Positions 21,542-30,776 of a stretch of DNA of 64,000 nt are shown here, one piece after another. Location of the stretch: positions 496,001 through 560,000 of the forward strand of contig NZ_AP024885.1 in the NCBI RefSeq assembly GCF_024346975.1, given 5' to 3'. A program made the position numbers and the translations under genes. The notes beneath the pieces were generated by a model. The model did no database searches. It was given only the letters and a program-made list of their open reading frames with translations, and had not been told where the DNA came from. The stretch comes from Vibrio neonatus. Its GTDB lineage: Bacteria; Pseudomonadota; Gammaproteobacteria; Enterobacterales; Vibrionaceae. Positions within the stretch are counted from its first letter, which is position 1. Each line of letters opens with the position of its first letter.

Positions 21542-21584
21542 GAAAAAAGCGAATTAAATAGATTGAGTTAATCGAAAAAAGCGA
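21542..21584. repeat. Direct repeat in the prx2-oxyR2 promoter region
   Basis: GAAAAAAGCGA occurs at 21542-21552 and again at 21574-21584, 32 bp apart, about three helical turns. This lies within the divergent promoter region. OxyR tetramers bind an extended site of about this length, so the repeat may be part of the operator; that is inference. Confidence 0.4.
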
Positions 21585-21647
21585 TGTATAAAAATTGTTA
21601 ACTCGCGCACAAAGTCATGCTTCTATATAGGTAATTTAAAATTTTTC

Positions 21648-22559
21648 ATGAATAAATGGCCCAGCTTAAAACAGCTTCATTATTTGATCACTTTGCATGA
21701 AACACGCCACTTTGGCGAAGCAGCCCAGCAATGTTTTGTCAGCCAATCCACGTTAAGTAAAGGTATTCAAAATCTTGAAAAACACTTTGGCTGTACCTTA
21801 TATGAGAAGCAAGATAAAAAAAGCGCGCTAGTGTTTACCCATGTGGGGGACATGGTGGTCAAGCAAGGTCGTGAACTGCTGACCAAAAGCCAAGATCTTA
21901 CCGCTCTTGGGCAACTGGCTTGTGGCGGCGCAATGAAAGGGCAGTTAAGGCTAGGTGCGATCCCTACTATTGCTCCTTTCTTGTTGGGCGGCTTGGTACG
22001 GGAAGTAAATGAGAGCTTTCCAGATCTCACCTTGCTACTGCGCGAAGATACCACAGCTAATTTATTAACGGCCTTACAAAATGGTCAGCTAGATGTGCTG
22101 GTGTTAGCGCTTCCTGTGGATATTGGTAACTTAGCTAGCAAAGTGGTTGGCAGAGATCAATTTAAAATGGTGATCAGTGAGTCGCAAGTAAACAGTATTA
22201 AGATACCGCTACATTATGACGATCTTCCTGATGAGTCCGTGTTTCTATTAGAGAGAGAGCATTGCTTAACCGATCATGCGGTATCGGCGTGTAACTTGAC
22301 TGAGAAAAGTAAGATTAATCCTTTTACCGCCACCAGCTTACACACTTTAGTGCAGATGGTGGCAAATGGACTTGGCACTACATTTATCCCACAAATGGCG
22401 ATAGATCACGGCTTACTCGCCAAACACTCTTTAATAGTGATTGATCCTCCTGGACGACAAGCTTATCGCGATATTGGCTTAGTTTGGCGACCAAGCAATA
22501 CCCGCACCGAAACCTTTATGCAATTGGCTCAAGTGATAAAAAAGCTCTTAGACAAGTAA
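21648..22559 (+). CDS. oxyR2: OxyR2-type peroxide-sensing LysR regulator
   Basis: A 303-residue LysR-family activator. The N-terminal helix-turn-helix includes HFGEAAQQCFVSQSTLSKGIQNLE. The redox pair is C206 and C215 in REHCLTDHAVSAC, nine residues apart as in E. coli OxyR (C199/C208). The residue two before the sensing Cys is glutamate (E204), followed by H205, which is the signature reported for the hypersensitive OxyR2 of V. vulnificus; classical OxyR has glycine there. It diverges from the peroxiredoxin gene it presumably controls. Confidence 0.92.
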   Translation: MNKWPSLKQLHYLITLHETRHFGEAAQQCFVSQSTLSKGIQNLEKHFGCTLYEKQDKKSALVFTHVGDMVVKQGRELLTKSQDLTALGQLACGGAMKGQLRLGAIPTIAPFLLGGLVREVNESFPDLTLLLREDTTANLLTALQNGQLDVLVLALPVDIGNLASKVVGRDQFKMVISESQVNSIKIPLHYDDLPDESVFLLEREHCLTDHAVSACNLTEKSKINPFTATSLHTLVQMVANGLGTTFIPQMAIDHGLLAKHSLIVIDPPGRQAYRDIGLVWRPSNTRTETFMQLAQVIKKLLDK

Positions 22560-22673
22560 TTATTCACGCCATATCTAATGCTGATATCTCGGCTATTTTT
22601 CAGAAAGATCCACTATTTATTTGATCCTATAAAGTGTGTGGTCTTTACTGAAAAAGAGCAGTGGGGGTTTATC

Positions 22674-22985
22674 ATGCAAAAACATCAGTTCGACCAATGG
22701 ATTCATGCTGATATCGAGCGGCATATGGAAGTGCCAAAAGTGTTCGTTATTGGCTGTGCTGATCTGTCTACTTATCAACTGGCGGTTGAATTTAAACATA
22801 AACTTGAACCGATTCGTGAAGACGATAAGCCAATGTCTTTCGCCTCGTTAGAAGTGGTTAAAGAAGAGTTGATCAAGTTGGGATTAGACAGTGCTTATTT
22901 ACGTTTGCATAACGCGTATGACGAGTGCGGTACTTTAGAGGGACAGCCTTACTATGATATTGAATTATCATTAAAAAGTTATTAA
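22674..22985 (+). CDS. Small conserved protein, possibly DUF6482 family
   Basis: A 103-residue soluble protein starting MQKHQFDQWIHADIERHMEV. ATG at 22674 is chosen because GGGGG lies 6 nt upstream; an open frame extends further 5' to 22578, but that part looks like random sequence. Recognisable features are a VFVIGCADLSTYQLAVEF strand-helix unit and a C-terminal LRLHNAYDECGTLEGQPYYDIEL. I tentatively connect it with DUF6482 from memory. It is on the same strand as oxyR2, 114 nt downstream, so it may belong to the peroxide response, but there is no direct evidence. Confidence 0.65.
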   Translation: MQKHQFDQWIHADIERHMEVPKVFVIGCADLSTYQLAVEFKHKLEPIREDDKPMSFASLEVVKEELIKLGLDSAYLRLHNAYDECGTLEGQPYYDIELSLKSY

Positions 22986-22994
22986 AACTGATCT

Positions 22995-23684
22995 CTATTC
23001 AACCAGATTATTCAGCTCTAGCAATATAGAGTGGGTAAAGTTACTGCGAAGATAAAACCCTCTTGGCAATGTTTTTATATGTTTACCACTTGCTCCATAG
23101 GCATCCGTTAACGCTCGGCTATTTGCTGCCTTAGGGCGGATTTGCATCACTTGTCCATGTTTAGCACTTATCTCATTGATGCGGCCCGTTGCGATCATTT
23201 CCATTAGCTCTTCCCAATCTTCACGCAATAGATCTTCTTGAATTGGCGTTGGTGTCCACAGTTTTGGAAAACCTACGTGGCGTTCACCGAGCGGCAGTTC
23301 TCTTTCTCCTTCCACTGGCACCCACAATACCTTGCTCAGCTTTTGTCGAATATGGCTTTGTTGCCAAGTGAGGCCATGGATCCCGGTTAATGGCGCCACG
23401 CAGACAAAGGTACTTTCTAAAGGTTTACCTGTATAGCTAAGAGGGATGGTTTTTAGCTCAATGCCAAGATGGGCAAAATCTTGTTCAGGACGACTGCCAG
23501 CTTCAGCGCCAAGATGCCTTTCAATTAACTGTCCGACCCAACCTTTATCACGACGAAGATCTTTTGGTACTGCAATACCTGCTTCTTCTGCCAGTTCTGA
23601 AAATGAGTATCCAGCCAGTGATTGTGCTCGATTGAGTAACTCTTGCTCGCTTTTAGGAGGTGCTATCTGCACGGTGATCTCCAA
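22995..23684 (-). CDS. mutH: DNA mismatch repair endonuclease MutH
   Basis: A 229-residue methyl-directed nicking enzyme (E. coli 229) that cuts the unmethylated strand at GATC when activated by MutS-MutL. The catalytic D-E-x-K set is D69, E76 and K78 in [17 protein letters not shown], matching E. coli D70/E77/K79. Presence of mutH implies Dam methylation in this organism. It diverges from rppH; the 602-bp gap between the two has several DnaA boxes, see that entry. Confidence 0.97.
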   Translation of the reverse strand: MEITVQIAPPKSEQELLNRAQSLAGYSFSELAEEAGIAVPKDLRRDKGWVGQLIERHLGAEAGSRPEQDFAHLGIELKTIPLSYTGKPLESTFVCVAPLTGIHGLTWQQSHIRQKLSKVLWVPVEGERELPLGERHVGFPKLWTPTPIQEDLLREDWEELMEMIATGRINEISAKHGQVMQIRPKAANSRALTDAYGASGKHIKTLPRGFYLRSNFTHSILLELNNLVE

Positions 23685-23768
23685 CTGATGAAAGATCTTA
23701 AATGACTAAAGATCATTTGAGGATATTGGAATGCGCAATTATAAACCAAATAGGGGCTTATTTAAAGG

Positions 23769-24249
23769 TTATCCACAGGCTGTGAAATAATATCTGTAAT
23801 AAGGTATTATCATGTATAAATAAACAGGCTTTTAGGTCACGTTTTTTGCTTGTTTTAGCCTGTCAATTATGCCTGAATGCGTTGGGTGTGTGGATAAATG
23901 CATTTGTGGTTAATATTCGCTCGATCTTCAAGGATCAAATAATGAACAATTTTTATAAACGTATTTGTCGGTGAAAAAGCAATCTTAATTGTTGTTTTTA
24001 AAGGAAATAATCAAAGTGTGACCTATGTCGTTATCTTATCTTTAAGATCGAAAAATAATCCAAATAGCGATTGTTTCAGTTTTTCTCACAAAGTTACTCA
24101 CAGATATAGTGAATAAACTCACTTAATTTCAATGGGGCTGTTGATAAACCCAGTTTTGATTGTATTTTATCCAAAGTGACGCCTCTGGCTTCATAGTTTC
24201 GCAACTTTTACTCAGGTTGCATTTGCTCAACTGGGGGATCTGTGGAAAA
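23769..24249. promoter_or_regulatory. DnaA-box cluster in the mutH-rppH gap, DARS2-like candidate
   Basis: The 602-bp gene-free, AT-rich gap (23685-24286) holds two exact consensus boxes, TTATCCACA at 23769-23777 and its complement TGTGGATAA at 23889-23897, and TGTGGAAAA at 24241-24249, which fits the relaxed consensus TTWTNCACA on the other strand. One-mismatch boxes are TGTGGTTAA (23905-23913), AGTGAATAA (24108-24116), TGTTGATAA (24139-24147) and TTATCCAAA (24167-24175). E. coli DARS2, which reloads DnaA with ATP, lies in the gap next to mutH. I infer an equivalent element here. The gap must also contain the mutH and rppH promoters. No clear IHF site was found. Confidence 0.6.
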
Positions 24250-24286
24250 ATCGACTCATATAAAATTTATCAGTAGAGGTTAGCCA

Positions 24287-24805
24287 GTGATCGATGGCGA
24301 TGGTTACCGCTTAAATGTGGGAATCGTAATATGTAACAACCACGGTCAAGTGCTCTGGGCTAAACGATACGGACAACATTCATGGCAATTTCCACAAGGT
24401 GGAATAGACGACGGTGAAACCCCTGAACAGGCGATGTACCGAGAATTGTATGAAGAGGTCGGGTTAACCAAAGAAGATGTAAAAATTGTCACTACGAGTC
24501 GTCACTGGTTGCGTTATCGCTTGCCAAAACGATTAGTGCGTTGGGATTCCAAACCTGTCTGTATCGGACAAAAACAAAAATGGTTTTTATTGCAGTTAAC
24601 ATGCGATGAGTCGCAAATTAATATGCAAAGAGGACCAACTCCAGAATTTGATGGATGGCGCTGGGTAAGCTTTTGGTATCCAGTGAGACAAGTAGTCTCC
24701 TTTAAAAGAGATGTCTACCGTAGAGCAATGAAGGAATTTGCTTCATTTGCGATGCCGTTCAAAGATCGAAAGCAGAACCGAAAACGCAAAAACCGAAAAG
24801 GGTAG
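24287..24805 (+). CDS. rppH: RNA pyrophosphohydrolase RppH
   Basis: A 172-residue Nudix hydrolase that removes pyrophosphate from 5' triphosphate mRNA ends and so starts RNase E decay. The Nudix box (GX5EX7REUXEEXGU) spans residues 38-60, with GGIDDGE and RELYEEVGL visible. The start [17 protein letters not shown] matches the family and uses GTG at 24287. The tail (after 155) is basic: [14 protein letters not shown]. ptsP follows 12 nt later, the usual rppH-ptsP pair. Confidence 0.97.
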   Translation: MIDGDGYRLNVGIVICNNHGQVLWAKRYGQHSWQFPQGGIDDGETPEQAMYRELYEEVGLTKEDVKIVTTSRHWLRYRLPKRLVRWDSKPVCIGQKQKWFLLQLTCDESQINMQRGPTPEFDGWRWVSFWYPVRQVVSFKRDVYRRAMKEFASFAMPFKDRKQNRKRKNRKG

Positions 24806-24817
24806 TAGGGCACTATA

Positions 24818-27073
24818 ATGCTGAATCAACTAAGGGATATAGTTGAGCACGTATCTCGGGTCGAAGACATACATCAAGCACTTGAGGTGTTTGTTAAACG
24901 CACCTGTGATGCGATAAATAGCGAATGTTGCACTATCTATCTTTCTAATCATCAAAAGCAGCGCCTTGAGTTAATGGCAACCAAGGGGCTGACTTTTTCT
25001 GGTGAACGCTTACATATTGGTTTTCAAGAAGGCTTAGTGGGTTTAGTTCATAGAACCGCTGAACCTTTAAATATTGCTAAAGCCTCACTGCATCCCGATT
25101 TTAAATATTTTCCGCAACTTGGCGAAGAGCTTTATCAAGCCTTTCTCGCCACGCCAATTGTTCACCGCAAACGCATTTTAGGTGTTGTGGTGATTCAACA
25201 AAAAAAGCCACGCCTATTTAGTGATATCGAAGAATCTTTCTTAGTGACTCTGGCTGCGCAATTGGCGGTGTTGATTGTCAGTGAGCAGCAACAGGGGAAC
25301 TGGTTACTGCAAGAGCGTAGAGGTGCCGGCAATATCGTGACTGGTTTATCGGCGTGTAATGGGATTGCGATTGGTCCTATTTGGCGCGGTAACGATGAGC
25401 CTTTGCTGAGCGATGTATCTCCAGCCTCTGCGGTAGATGTTGAAAAAGACAAAGAATGGCTATTAGTTGCGGTTGAAAGTGCGTTAAAAGAGTTTCGCCG
25501 CCTTAGAAAACAACTCGATAGCGATCTCAATAAAGATGCGCTGGCTATTTTTGATTTATTTACCCACTTGCTCAATGATCCCAAATTAAGAGGGGATTTA
25601 CTCTCGCAAATAGAAAAAGGGGATACCGCAGATTGGGCTTTGCGACAAGTGATTGAACGTTATTCTAATCATTTTGCTCGCATGAGTGATATCTACTTGC
25701 AGCAACGATCGCAAGATGTGCGTGAGTTAGGTCAGCGTCTGTTGTACTTCCTTAATCATTCTCAGGTTCAGGAAGTGAAACTTGATAAGCCAGTGATCTT
25801 TGTGGTGAATGAACTCACTACAACTTTGCTGGCTTCTGTACCACGGGAAATGCTATTAGGTGTGGTTTCAGTACAGGGTGGCGTGAACTCACACGCAGCT
25901 ATTTTATCGCGCGCTTTAGGCATTCCCTCGGTTATCGGTCCAAATCTGAAAGGGATTGACGATGACAAAGTAATTATCTTAGACGGGTATAACGGTGAGG
26001 TGCTGATTCATCCGACCTATCAGGAGATGTCCGAGTACCAACAACTATTGAGTGAAGAGCAAGAAGTTCGTTCTATGGTTGAATCTGAAGTCTGCCTGCC
26101 AGCGATTACTTTAGACAAAGCGCCGATCACCATCTTGCTCAATACAGGATTAGGCATTGATGTCAGTTACTTCTTAAATGATGTCATTGATGGTATTGGT
26201 TTATACCGCACCGAAATCTCCTTCATTGTGAAACAAGCTTTCCCTTCTGAAGATGAGCAAGTGGAAACCTATCAAAAGGTGTTGGCTTACTCACAAGATA
26301 AGCCTGTGGTCATGCGCACCTTAGATGTTGGTGGTGATAAGTCATTGCCGTATTTTCCGATGGAAGAAGAAAACCCATTTTTAGGCTGGCGGGGGATTCG
26401 TTTTACCTTAGATCATCCAGATATCTTTTTAATCCAAGTACGGGCGATGATGCGGGCCAGTATTGGGCAGAAAAATGAGCTCAATATTTTACTGCCTATG
26501 GTTTCGGGTACGCCAGAATTGGATTCTTCCCTTTCCTTGATAGCGCAAGCTTACCATGAGGTTGCTTTGACTTATCCGCAGGTGAAAAAGCCTAAAGTGG
26601 GAATAATGCTCGAAGTACCGTCCATGATTTACTTATTACCGGCGATTGCGAAGCGAATTGACTTTGTTTCTGTCGGTACCAATGATCTCACTCAATACTT
26701 ACTTGCTGTTGATCGTAATAATAGTCAGGTATCGGAACTGTACGAAGTGGTTCACCCTGCGGTGTTGTTGGCATTAAAGCAAATACAAGTCGCGTGTGAA
26801 GATGCCAATCTACCGGTTTCAGTGTGTGGCGAATTAGCAGGGGACCCGATTGGGGTACTGATGCTACTAGGATTAGGATTTACACAATTGAGTATGAGCT
26901 CTGCAAACGTCGCCAACATAAAGTATGTTATTCGACAATCTAATTTAGAGGATCTAAAGGCCTTGGCTAATGTCGCGACCAGTCAATCTTACGCGTCAGA
27001 GGTACACAAGTTGGCCTTTGAATACCTTGAACATCGAGGCTTAGCCGGTTTTGTGCGCCCTGGAAAACATTAA
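24818..27073 (+). CDS. ptsP: PEP-protein phosphotransferase PtsP (enzyme I-Ntr)
   Basis: A 751-residue first enzyme of the nitrogen PTS (E. coli 748), which passes phosphate from PEP to NPr. Domains in order: GAF sensory domain (about 1-160), PEP-utiliser N-terminal domain (about 175-300), the phosphohistidine domain with active H359 in GGVNSHAAILSRALGIPSVIG, and the PEP-binding barrel (about 420-730) with LYRTEISFI, SVGTNDLTQY and the catalytic Cys of VSVCGELAGDP. The stop shares an A with the next start (TAATG). Confidence 0.97.
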   Translation: MLNQLRDIVEHVSRVEDIHQALEVFVKRTCDAINSECCTIYLSNHQKQRLELMATKGLTFSGERLHIGFQEGLVGLVHRTAEPLNIAKASLHPDFKYFPQLGEELYQAFLATPIVHRKRILGVVVIQQKKPRLFSDIEESFLVTLAAQLAVLIVSEQQQGNWLLQERRGAGNIVTGLSACNGIAIGPIWRGNDEPLLSDVSPASAVDVEKDKEWLLVAVESALKEFRRLRKQLDSDLNKDALAIFDLFTHLLNDPKLRGDLLSQIEKGDTADWALRQVIERYSNHFARMSDIYLQQRSQDVRELGQRLLYFLNHSQVQEVKLDKPVIFVVNELTTTLLASVPREMLLGVVSVQGGVNSHAAILSRALGIPSVIGPNLKGIDDDKVIILDGYNGEVLIHPTYQEMSEYQQLLSEEQEVRSMVESEVCLPAITLDKAPITILLNTGLGIDVSYFLNDVIDGIGLYRTEISFIVKQAFPSEDEQVETYQKVLAYSQDKPVVMRTLDVGGDKSLPYFPMEEENPFLGWRGIRFTLDHPDIFLIQVRAMMRASIGQKNELNILLPMVSGTPELDSSLSLIAQAYHEVALTYPQVKKPKVGIMLEVPSMIYLLPAIAKRIDFVSVGTNDLTQYLLAVDRNNSQVSELYEVVHPAVLLALKQIQVACEDANLPVSVCGELAGDPIGVLMLLGLGFTQLSMSSANVANIKYVIRQSNLEDLKALANVATSQSYASEVHKLAFEYLEHRGLAGFVRPGKH

Positions 27074-27870
27074 TGATTACCATTGAATTAATTGCAGTAT
27101 TGGTGCTGATTGGTGCATTTGTTGGAGTGTTAGCGGGATTACTTGGCATAGGCGGCGGTTTGATTATCGTGCCTGCTTTGCTGTTTTTACTGCCAATGTT
27201 TGGCATTAAAGCGGCGATTGCGATGCAAATGGCGTTAGCTACTTCCTTAGCTTGTATTATTCTCACCTCTGGCTCATCAGCTCTCAATCATTATCGAGCC
27301 AACAACGTCGATATGTTTGTCGCAAAGTTTCTTATTCCCGGCGTCATTGCTGGTGGTTTTGGTGGCAGCTTTATTGCTGAGCGAGTGCCAAGTGATTACT
27401 TGCCGCCAATATTTGGCTGTATTGTTTTGTGTTTGTCGATTCGTATGTTTACATCAATCAAAGCCACGGCCGCTAAAGGCCACATTGGCGTAACAAATAC
27501 CTTTATCTCTGGAGCTACGATCGGTACTATCTCAAGCCTTGCTGGTATTGGTGGTGGCTCATTATTAGTGCCGTTTCTAAACCGACGAGGGATAGAAATG
27601 CGCAAGGCGGTAGGCACATCATCGTTTTGCAGTATGATATTGGCGGCCTCTGGAATGCTAGGTTTTATCTTGCATGGCTCAGGCTCTGATGTACTGCCAG
27701 CGCACAGTGTCGGTTACGTGTATTTGCCTGCATTATTTGCTATTGCCTCTAGCTCTGTGCTAACTAGTAGGATTGGTGTTCGGTTAACCAATGTCTTACC
27801 GACACCAACGCTCAAAAAAATATTTTCCGTATTGCTATTAGTGATAGCGATACGAATGCTTTTCTTTTAA
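27073..27870 (+). CDS. TauE/SafE-family (DUF81) membrane transporter
   Basis: A 265-residue inner-membrane protein with about eight hydrophobic helices. The two half repeats each carry the family's glycine-rich motif, GLLGIGGGLIIVPALLFLLP (residues 23-42) and LAGIGGGSLLVPFLNRRGI (about 158-176). Family members export sulfite, sulfoacetate or other small organic anions. The substrate here is unknown. It starts within the ptsP stop (TAATG) and lies 22 nt before lgt, a conserved Vibrio arrangement. Confidence 0.88.
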   Translation: MITIELIAVLVLIGAFVGVLAGLLGIGGGLIIVPALLFLLPMFGIKAAIAMQMALATSLACIILTSGSSALNHYRANNVDMFVAKFLIPGVIAGGFGGSFIAERVPSDYLPPIFGCIVLCLSIRMFTSIKATAAKGHIGVTNTFISGATIGTISSLAGIGGGSLLVPFLNRRGIEMRKAVGTSSFCSMILAASGMLGFILHGSGSDVLPAHSVGYVYLPALFAIASSSVLTSRIGVRLTNVLPTPTLKKIFSVLLLVIAIRMLFF

Positions 27871-27892
27871 TGATTAACGCTAAGAAGATTTT

Positions 27893-28729
27893 ATGAATCA
27901 AGGATTTCTCACTTACCCTCATATTGATCCTGTGTTACTAGCCATTGGTCCAATTTCGATTCGCTGGTATGGGTTGATGTACCTGATTGGTTTTGCTTTC
28001 GCTATGTGGCTTGCCAATCGTCGCGCAGATAAGCCGAACAGTGGCTGGAACCGTGAACAGGTATCCGATTTATTATTCTTAGGTTTTCTAGGGGTAGTGG
28101 TTGGTGGACGCATCGGTTACGTTGTGTTCTATAACTTCGGTTTGTTCCTTGATAACCCATTGTATCTATTTGAAGTGTGGACCGGAGGCATGTCCTTCCA
28201 CGGTGGTCTGCTGGGCGTTATTTCTGCGATGGCTTATTACGCCTATCGTAACAAACGCACTTTCTTTGGTGTGGCTGATTTCATTGCGCCGCTGATCCCA
28301 TTTGGTCTTGGGGTAGGTCGCATTGGTAACTTCATGAATGATGAGCTTTGGGGACGAGTAACAGACGTGCCATGGGCAGTAATGTTCCCATCAGGTGGCT
28401 ACTTACCAAGACACCCTTCTCAGCTTTATGAAGCTTTCCTAGAAGGCTTTGTGCTACTGCTTATCTTGAACTTCTTTATCCGCAAGCCGAGACCGGCAGG
28501 CGCAGTGTCAGGGTTATTCTTGATGGGCTACGGTACGTTCCGCTTCATTGTTGAATACTTCAGAGAACCTGATGCGCAACTTGGACTGTTTGGTGACTGG
28601 ATTTCAATGGGACAGATCTTATCGTCGCCAATGATTCTTATTGGTGCGGCTATGATCTTCTGGGCATACAAGTACAACTCTAAATCTTTGGAGAGCACTT
28701 CTGCCAACGAAGCTAAGGATAATAAGTAA
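27893..28729 (+). CDS. lgt: Prolipoprotein diacylglyceryl transferase Lgt
   Basis: A 278-residue seven-helix enzyme that attaches diacylglycerol from phosphatidylglycerol to the lipobox cysteine of prolipoproteins. Visible family motifs are HGGLLGV (about 103-109) and the Lgt signature [18 protein letters not shown] (about 139-156), plus a C-terminal [16 protein letters not shown]. Its stop overlaps the start of thyA (TAATG); the lgt-thyA pair is conserved in many gammaproteobacteria. Substrates include NlpI encoded at 50.6 kb. Confidence 0.97.
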   Translation: MNQGFLTYPHIDPVLLAIGPISIRWYGLMYLIGFAFAMWLANRRADKPNSGWNREQVSDLLFLGFLGVVVGGRIGYVVFYNFGLFLDNPLYLFEVWTGGMSFHGGLLGVISAMAYYAYRNKRTFFGVADFIAPLIPFGLGVGRIGNFMNDELWGRVTDVPWAVMFPSGGYLPRHPSQLYEAFLEGFVLLLILNFFIRKPRPAGAVSGLFLMGYGTFRFIVEYFREPDAQLGLFGDWISMGQILSSPMILIGAAMIFWAYKYNSKSLESTSANEAKDNK

Positions 28730-29580
28730 TGAAACAGTATCTAAACTTATGTCGTCGCATTGTTGATGAAGGTCATTGGATTGAAAATGAACGTACAGGT
28801 AAACGCTGCCTTACGGTGATTAATGCTGATTTAACTTATGATGTTGCTAACAATGCGTTTCCTTTGGTGACTACTCGTAAGAGCTTCTGGAAAGCGGCTG
28901 TTGCTGAGTTAATCGGTTATATTCGTGGCTACGATAATGCTGAGCAGTTCCGCGCTATTGGCACTAAAACATGGGATGCCAACGCCAACCTTAACCAAGC
29001 TTGGTTAGACAATAAATACCGTAAAGGTGAAGACGACATGGGGCGCGTGTATGGCGTGCAAGGTCGTCAGTGGGCTAAACCAGATGGTGGGCACATTGAC
29101 CAATTACGTAAAATTGTTGATGACTTAACTAAAGGCGTGGACGACCGAGGAGAGATCCTTAACTTTTACAACCCAGGTGAATTCCACATGGGCTGTTTGC
29201 GTCCGTGCATGTACAGCCATCACTTTTCATTGCTTGGTGATACTCTGTATTTAAACAGCACTCAGCGCTCTTGTGATGTCCCTTTAGGGCTGAACTTTAA
29301 TATGGTTCAGGTATATGCGTTTTTGGCTATCATGGCTCAAATCACAGGCAAGAAAGCCGGCGTGGCGTATCACAAAATAGTGAATGCGCATATTTATGAG
29401 GATCAACTGGAGTTGATGCGTGATGTTCAGTTGCATCGTGAACCTCTTAATGCACCTAAATTCATCATTAACCCTGAGATCAAAACGTTAGAAGATTTAG
29501 AAACTTGGGTGACAATGGATGACTTCTCTGTGGAAGGGTATGAATCACACCCTGCCATCAAGTATCCATTCTCTGTGTAA
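28729..29580 (+). CDS. thyA: Thymidylate synthase ThyA
   Basis: A 283-residue enzyme (E. coli 264) making dTMP from dUMP with methylene-tetrahydrofolate. The active-site Cys is in [15 protein letters not shown]. The protein is of a form quite unlike E. coli: the usual SRR arginine pair region reads [16 protein letters not shown] and the C-terminus ends YPFSV rather than the common APVAI-type ending. I recall the same form in other vibrios, so it is probably functional. The context lgt-thyA supports the call. A terminator follows. Confidence 0.94.
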   Translation: MKQYLNLCRRIVDEGHWIENERTGKRCLTVINADLTYDVANNAFPLVTTRKSFWKAAVAELIGYIRGYDNAEQFRAIGTKTWDANANLNQAWLDNKYRKGEDDMGRVYGVQGRQWAKPDGGHIDQLRKIVDDLTKGVDDRGEILNFYNPGEFHMGCLRPCMYSHHFSLLGDTLYLNSTQRSCDVPLGLNFNMVQVYAFLAIMAQITGKKAGVAYHKIVNAHIYEDQLELMRDVQLHREPLNAPKFIINPEIKTLEDLETWVTMDDFSVEGYESHPAIKYPFSV

Positions 29581-29633
29581 AAAGAGCATAGATTTGATTT
29601 TATCTCTCTGAATTTAAAAAATTATTTCATATA

Positions 29634-29663
29634 GGGCTAATATTTAGGTATTAGCCCTTTTTT
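29634..29663 (+). terminator. Terminator after thyA
   Basis: Stem GGGCTAATA / TATTAGCCC with a 6-nt loop and a T6 tail, 54 nt beyond the thyA stop. It ends the rppH-ptsP-tauE-lgt-thyA run. Confidence 0.9.
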
Positions 29664-29697
29664 ACGTCAATCACTCAGTGGATAGAGTTATTTGAAT

Positions 29698-30687
29698 ATG
29701 AAATATGGACGTTGCATCCCTATTACGATTAGTGCGCTCGCGTGCTCGGAAGTGGCACTTGCCAGTCTTATTGATCCCGATAAATACTTATCTGATATTT
29801 ACTCAACGACCTTAGTCCTTACCGACAGTGAATTAATTACCATAGGGTTTGGTAATTTTGATCCTAATAAGATATTTGGCACCAATAATCCAGACTTTGG
29901 CGGCCAAGAAGCGATAGATACTCGTCGTAGAATCGCTGCGACTTCTCTGCCCATTTCTTTTTTATTTAAAGACGATAATAGCCTTTGGTTACATCGTTTA
30001 AAGCTGCGTGCTGCTTATTTGGAGCTAAGTCGAGATATCTCCTATGAGCGATTCAGTGGGTTGCAGGATTGGGAGACGGATAAAAACAAGGATAAAGTGC
30101 TAGCAGGTTATGCGGAGTATTCGTTAGGTTATCAGCTGTCTGAACAATGGCAGCTCTTTGTGGGTTCAGGCTTGCACTTGATGCACTACAACAATGAGTT
30201 TACCGCAAATAGCCCAGCCAGTGACTTCATTAGGGAAGAAGGTATTGCCTCAGTGATTAATGGCTCTTCCAATGCGTGGGTAGCCGAGCCACAACTTGAT
30301 GTTATTTATACCAAAGCGCTTGGAGGGGGCGAGCTTCGTTTTAATAGTGAATATCACTACTTTTGGGGACGCAGTTTTGGCGGGAGCATAGGCACTGCCA
30401 ATGCAACGCCGGAAGGCTGGCGCATTATGAACGGTTTGCAATATAAGTATCACCTCAGCCCATGGGGAAATCGAAAGCAAGATCTGCTCTTTCGAGCTCG
30501 GCGCATCGATGTTGGCGGAGATTTAAGAGATCCTCTAGATACCACACATTATGGGGAATACAGCGTGGGGTGGGTGATTGATACCAGTGACTACTCTTCA
30601 TTGGTTTATAACGTAGGGATCGGGCTTAGCCTTAACTATGGCAGCTCTTTGAAAGGCGGCGCTTTAGTATTTTTCTACAATGAGTAG
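29698..30687 (+). CDS. Solitary outer-membrane autotransporter-type beta-barrel protein
   Basis: A protein of 329-331 residues. A signal peptide (to about ALA in SALACSEVALA) precedes a mature part made of alternating, aromatic-bounded strands (for example GYAEYSLGYQLSEQWQLFVGS, ELRFNSEYHYFWG) ending in ...ALVFFYNE. This matches the Vibrio family annotated as a solitary Omp_AT barrel, a porin-like domain without a passenger. Function is unknown. The start is uncertain: ATG at 29698 (10 nt after AGAG) or TTG at 29692 (4 nt after it). It is flanked by terminators on both sides, so it is monocistronic. Confidence 0.75.
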   Translation: MKYGRCIPITISALACSEVALASLIDPDKYLSDIYSTTLVLTDSELITIGFGNFDPNKIFGTNNPDFGGQEAIDTRRRIAATSLPISFLFKDDNSLWLHRLKLRAAYLELSRDISYERFSGLQDWETDKNKDKVLAGYAEYSLGYQLSEQWQLFVGSGLHLMHYNNEFTANSPASDFIREEGIASVINGSSNAWVAEPQLDVIYTKALGGGELRFNSEYHYFWGRSFGGSIGTANATPEGWRIMNGLQYKYHLSPWGNRKQDLLFRARRIDVGGDLRDPLDTTHYGEYSVGWVIDTSDYSSLVYNVGIGLSLNYGSSLKGGALVFFYNE

Positions 30688-30706
30688 CTGTTGATACAAG
30701 CCAAAT

Positions 30707-30757
30707 AAAAAAACGGCCTACTTCAACTTGATATCAAGAGGAAGTAAGCCGTTTTTA
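30707..30757. terminator. Bidirectional terminator between the barrel gene and nptA
   Basis: Outer stem AAAAACGGC / GCCGTTTTT with further pairing TACTTC / GAAGTA and an inner CTTGATATCAAG palindrome. A and T runs on either side let it serve both converging genes. Confidence 0.85.
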
Positions 30758-30776
30758 ATAGCTGAGTAATCTGTTG

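Noticed and set aside
23685..24286. Chromosome origin (oriC)
   Set aside because: DnaA boxes are present but there is no mioC/gidA or dnaA neighbour and no clear AT-rich 13-mer array; a DARS-type site next to mutH explains them better.
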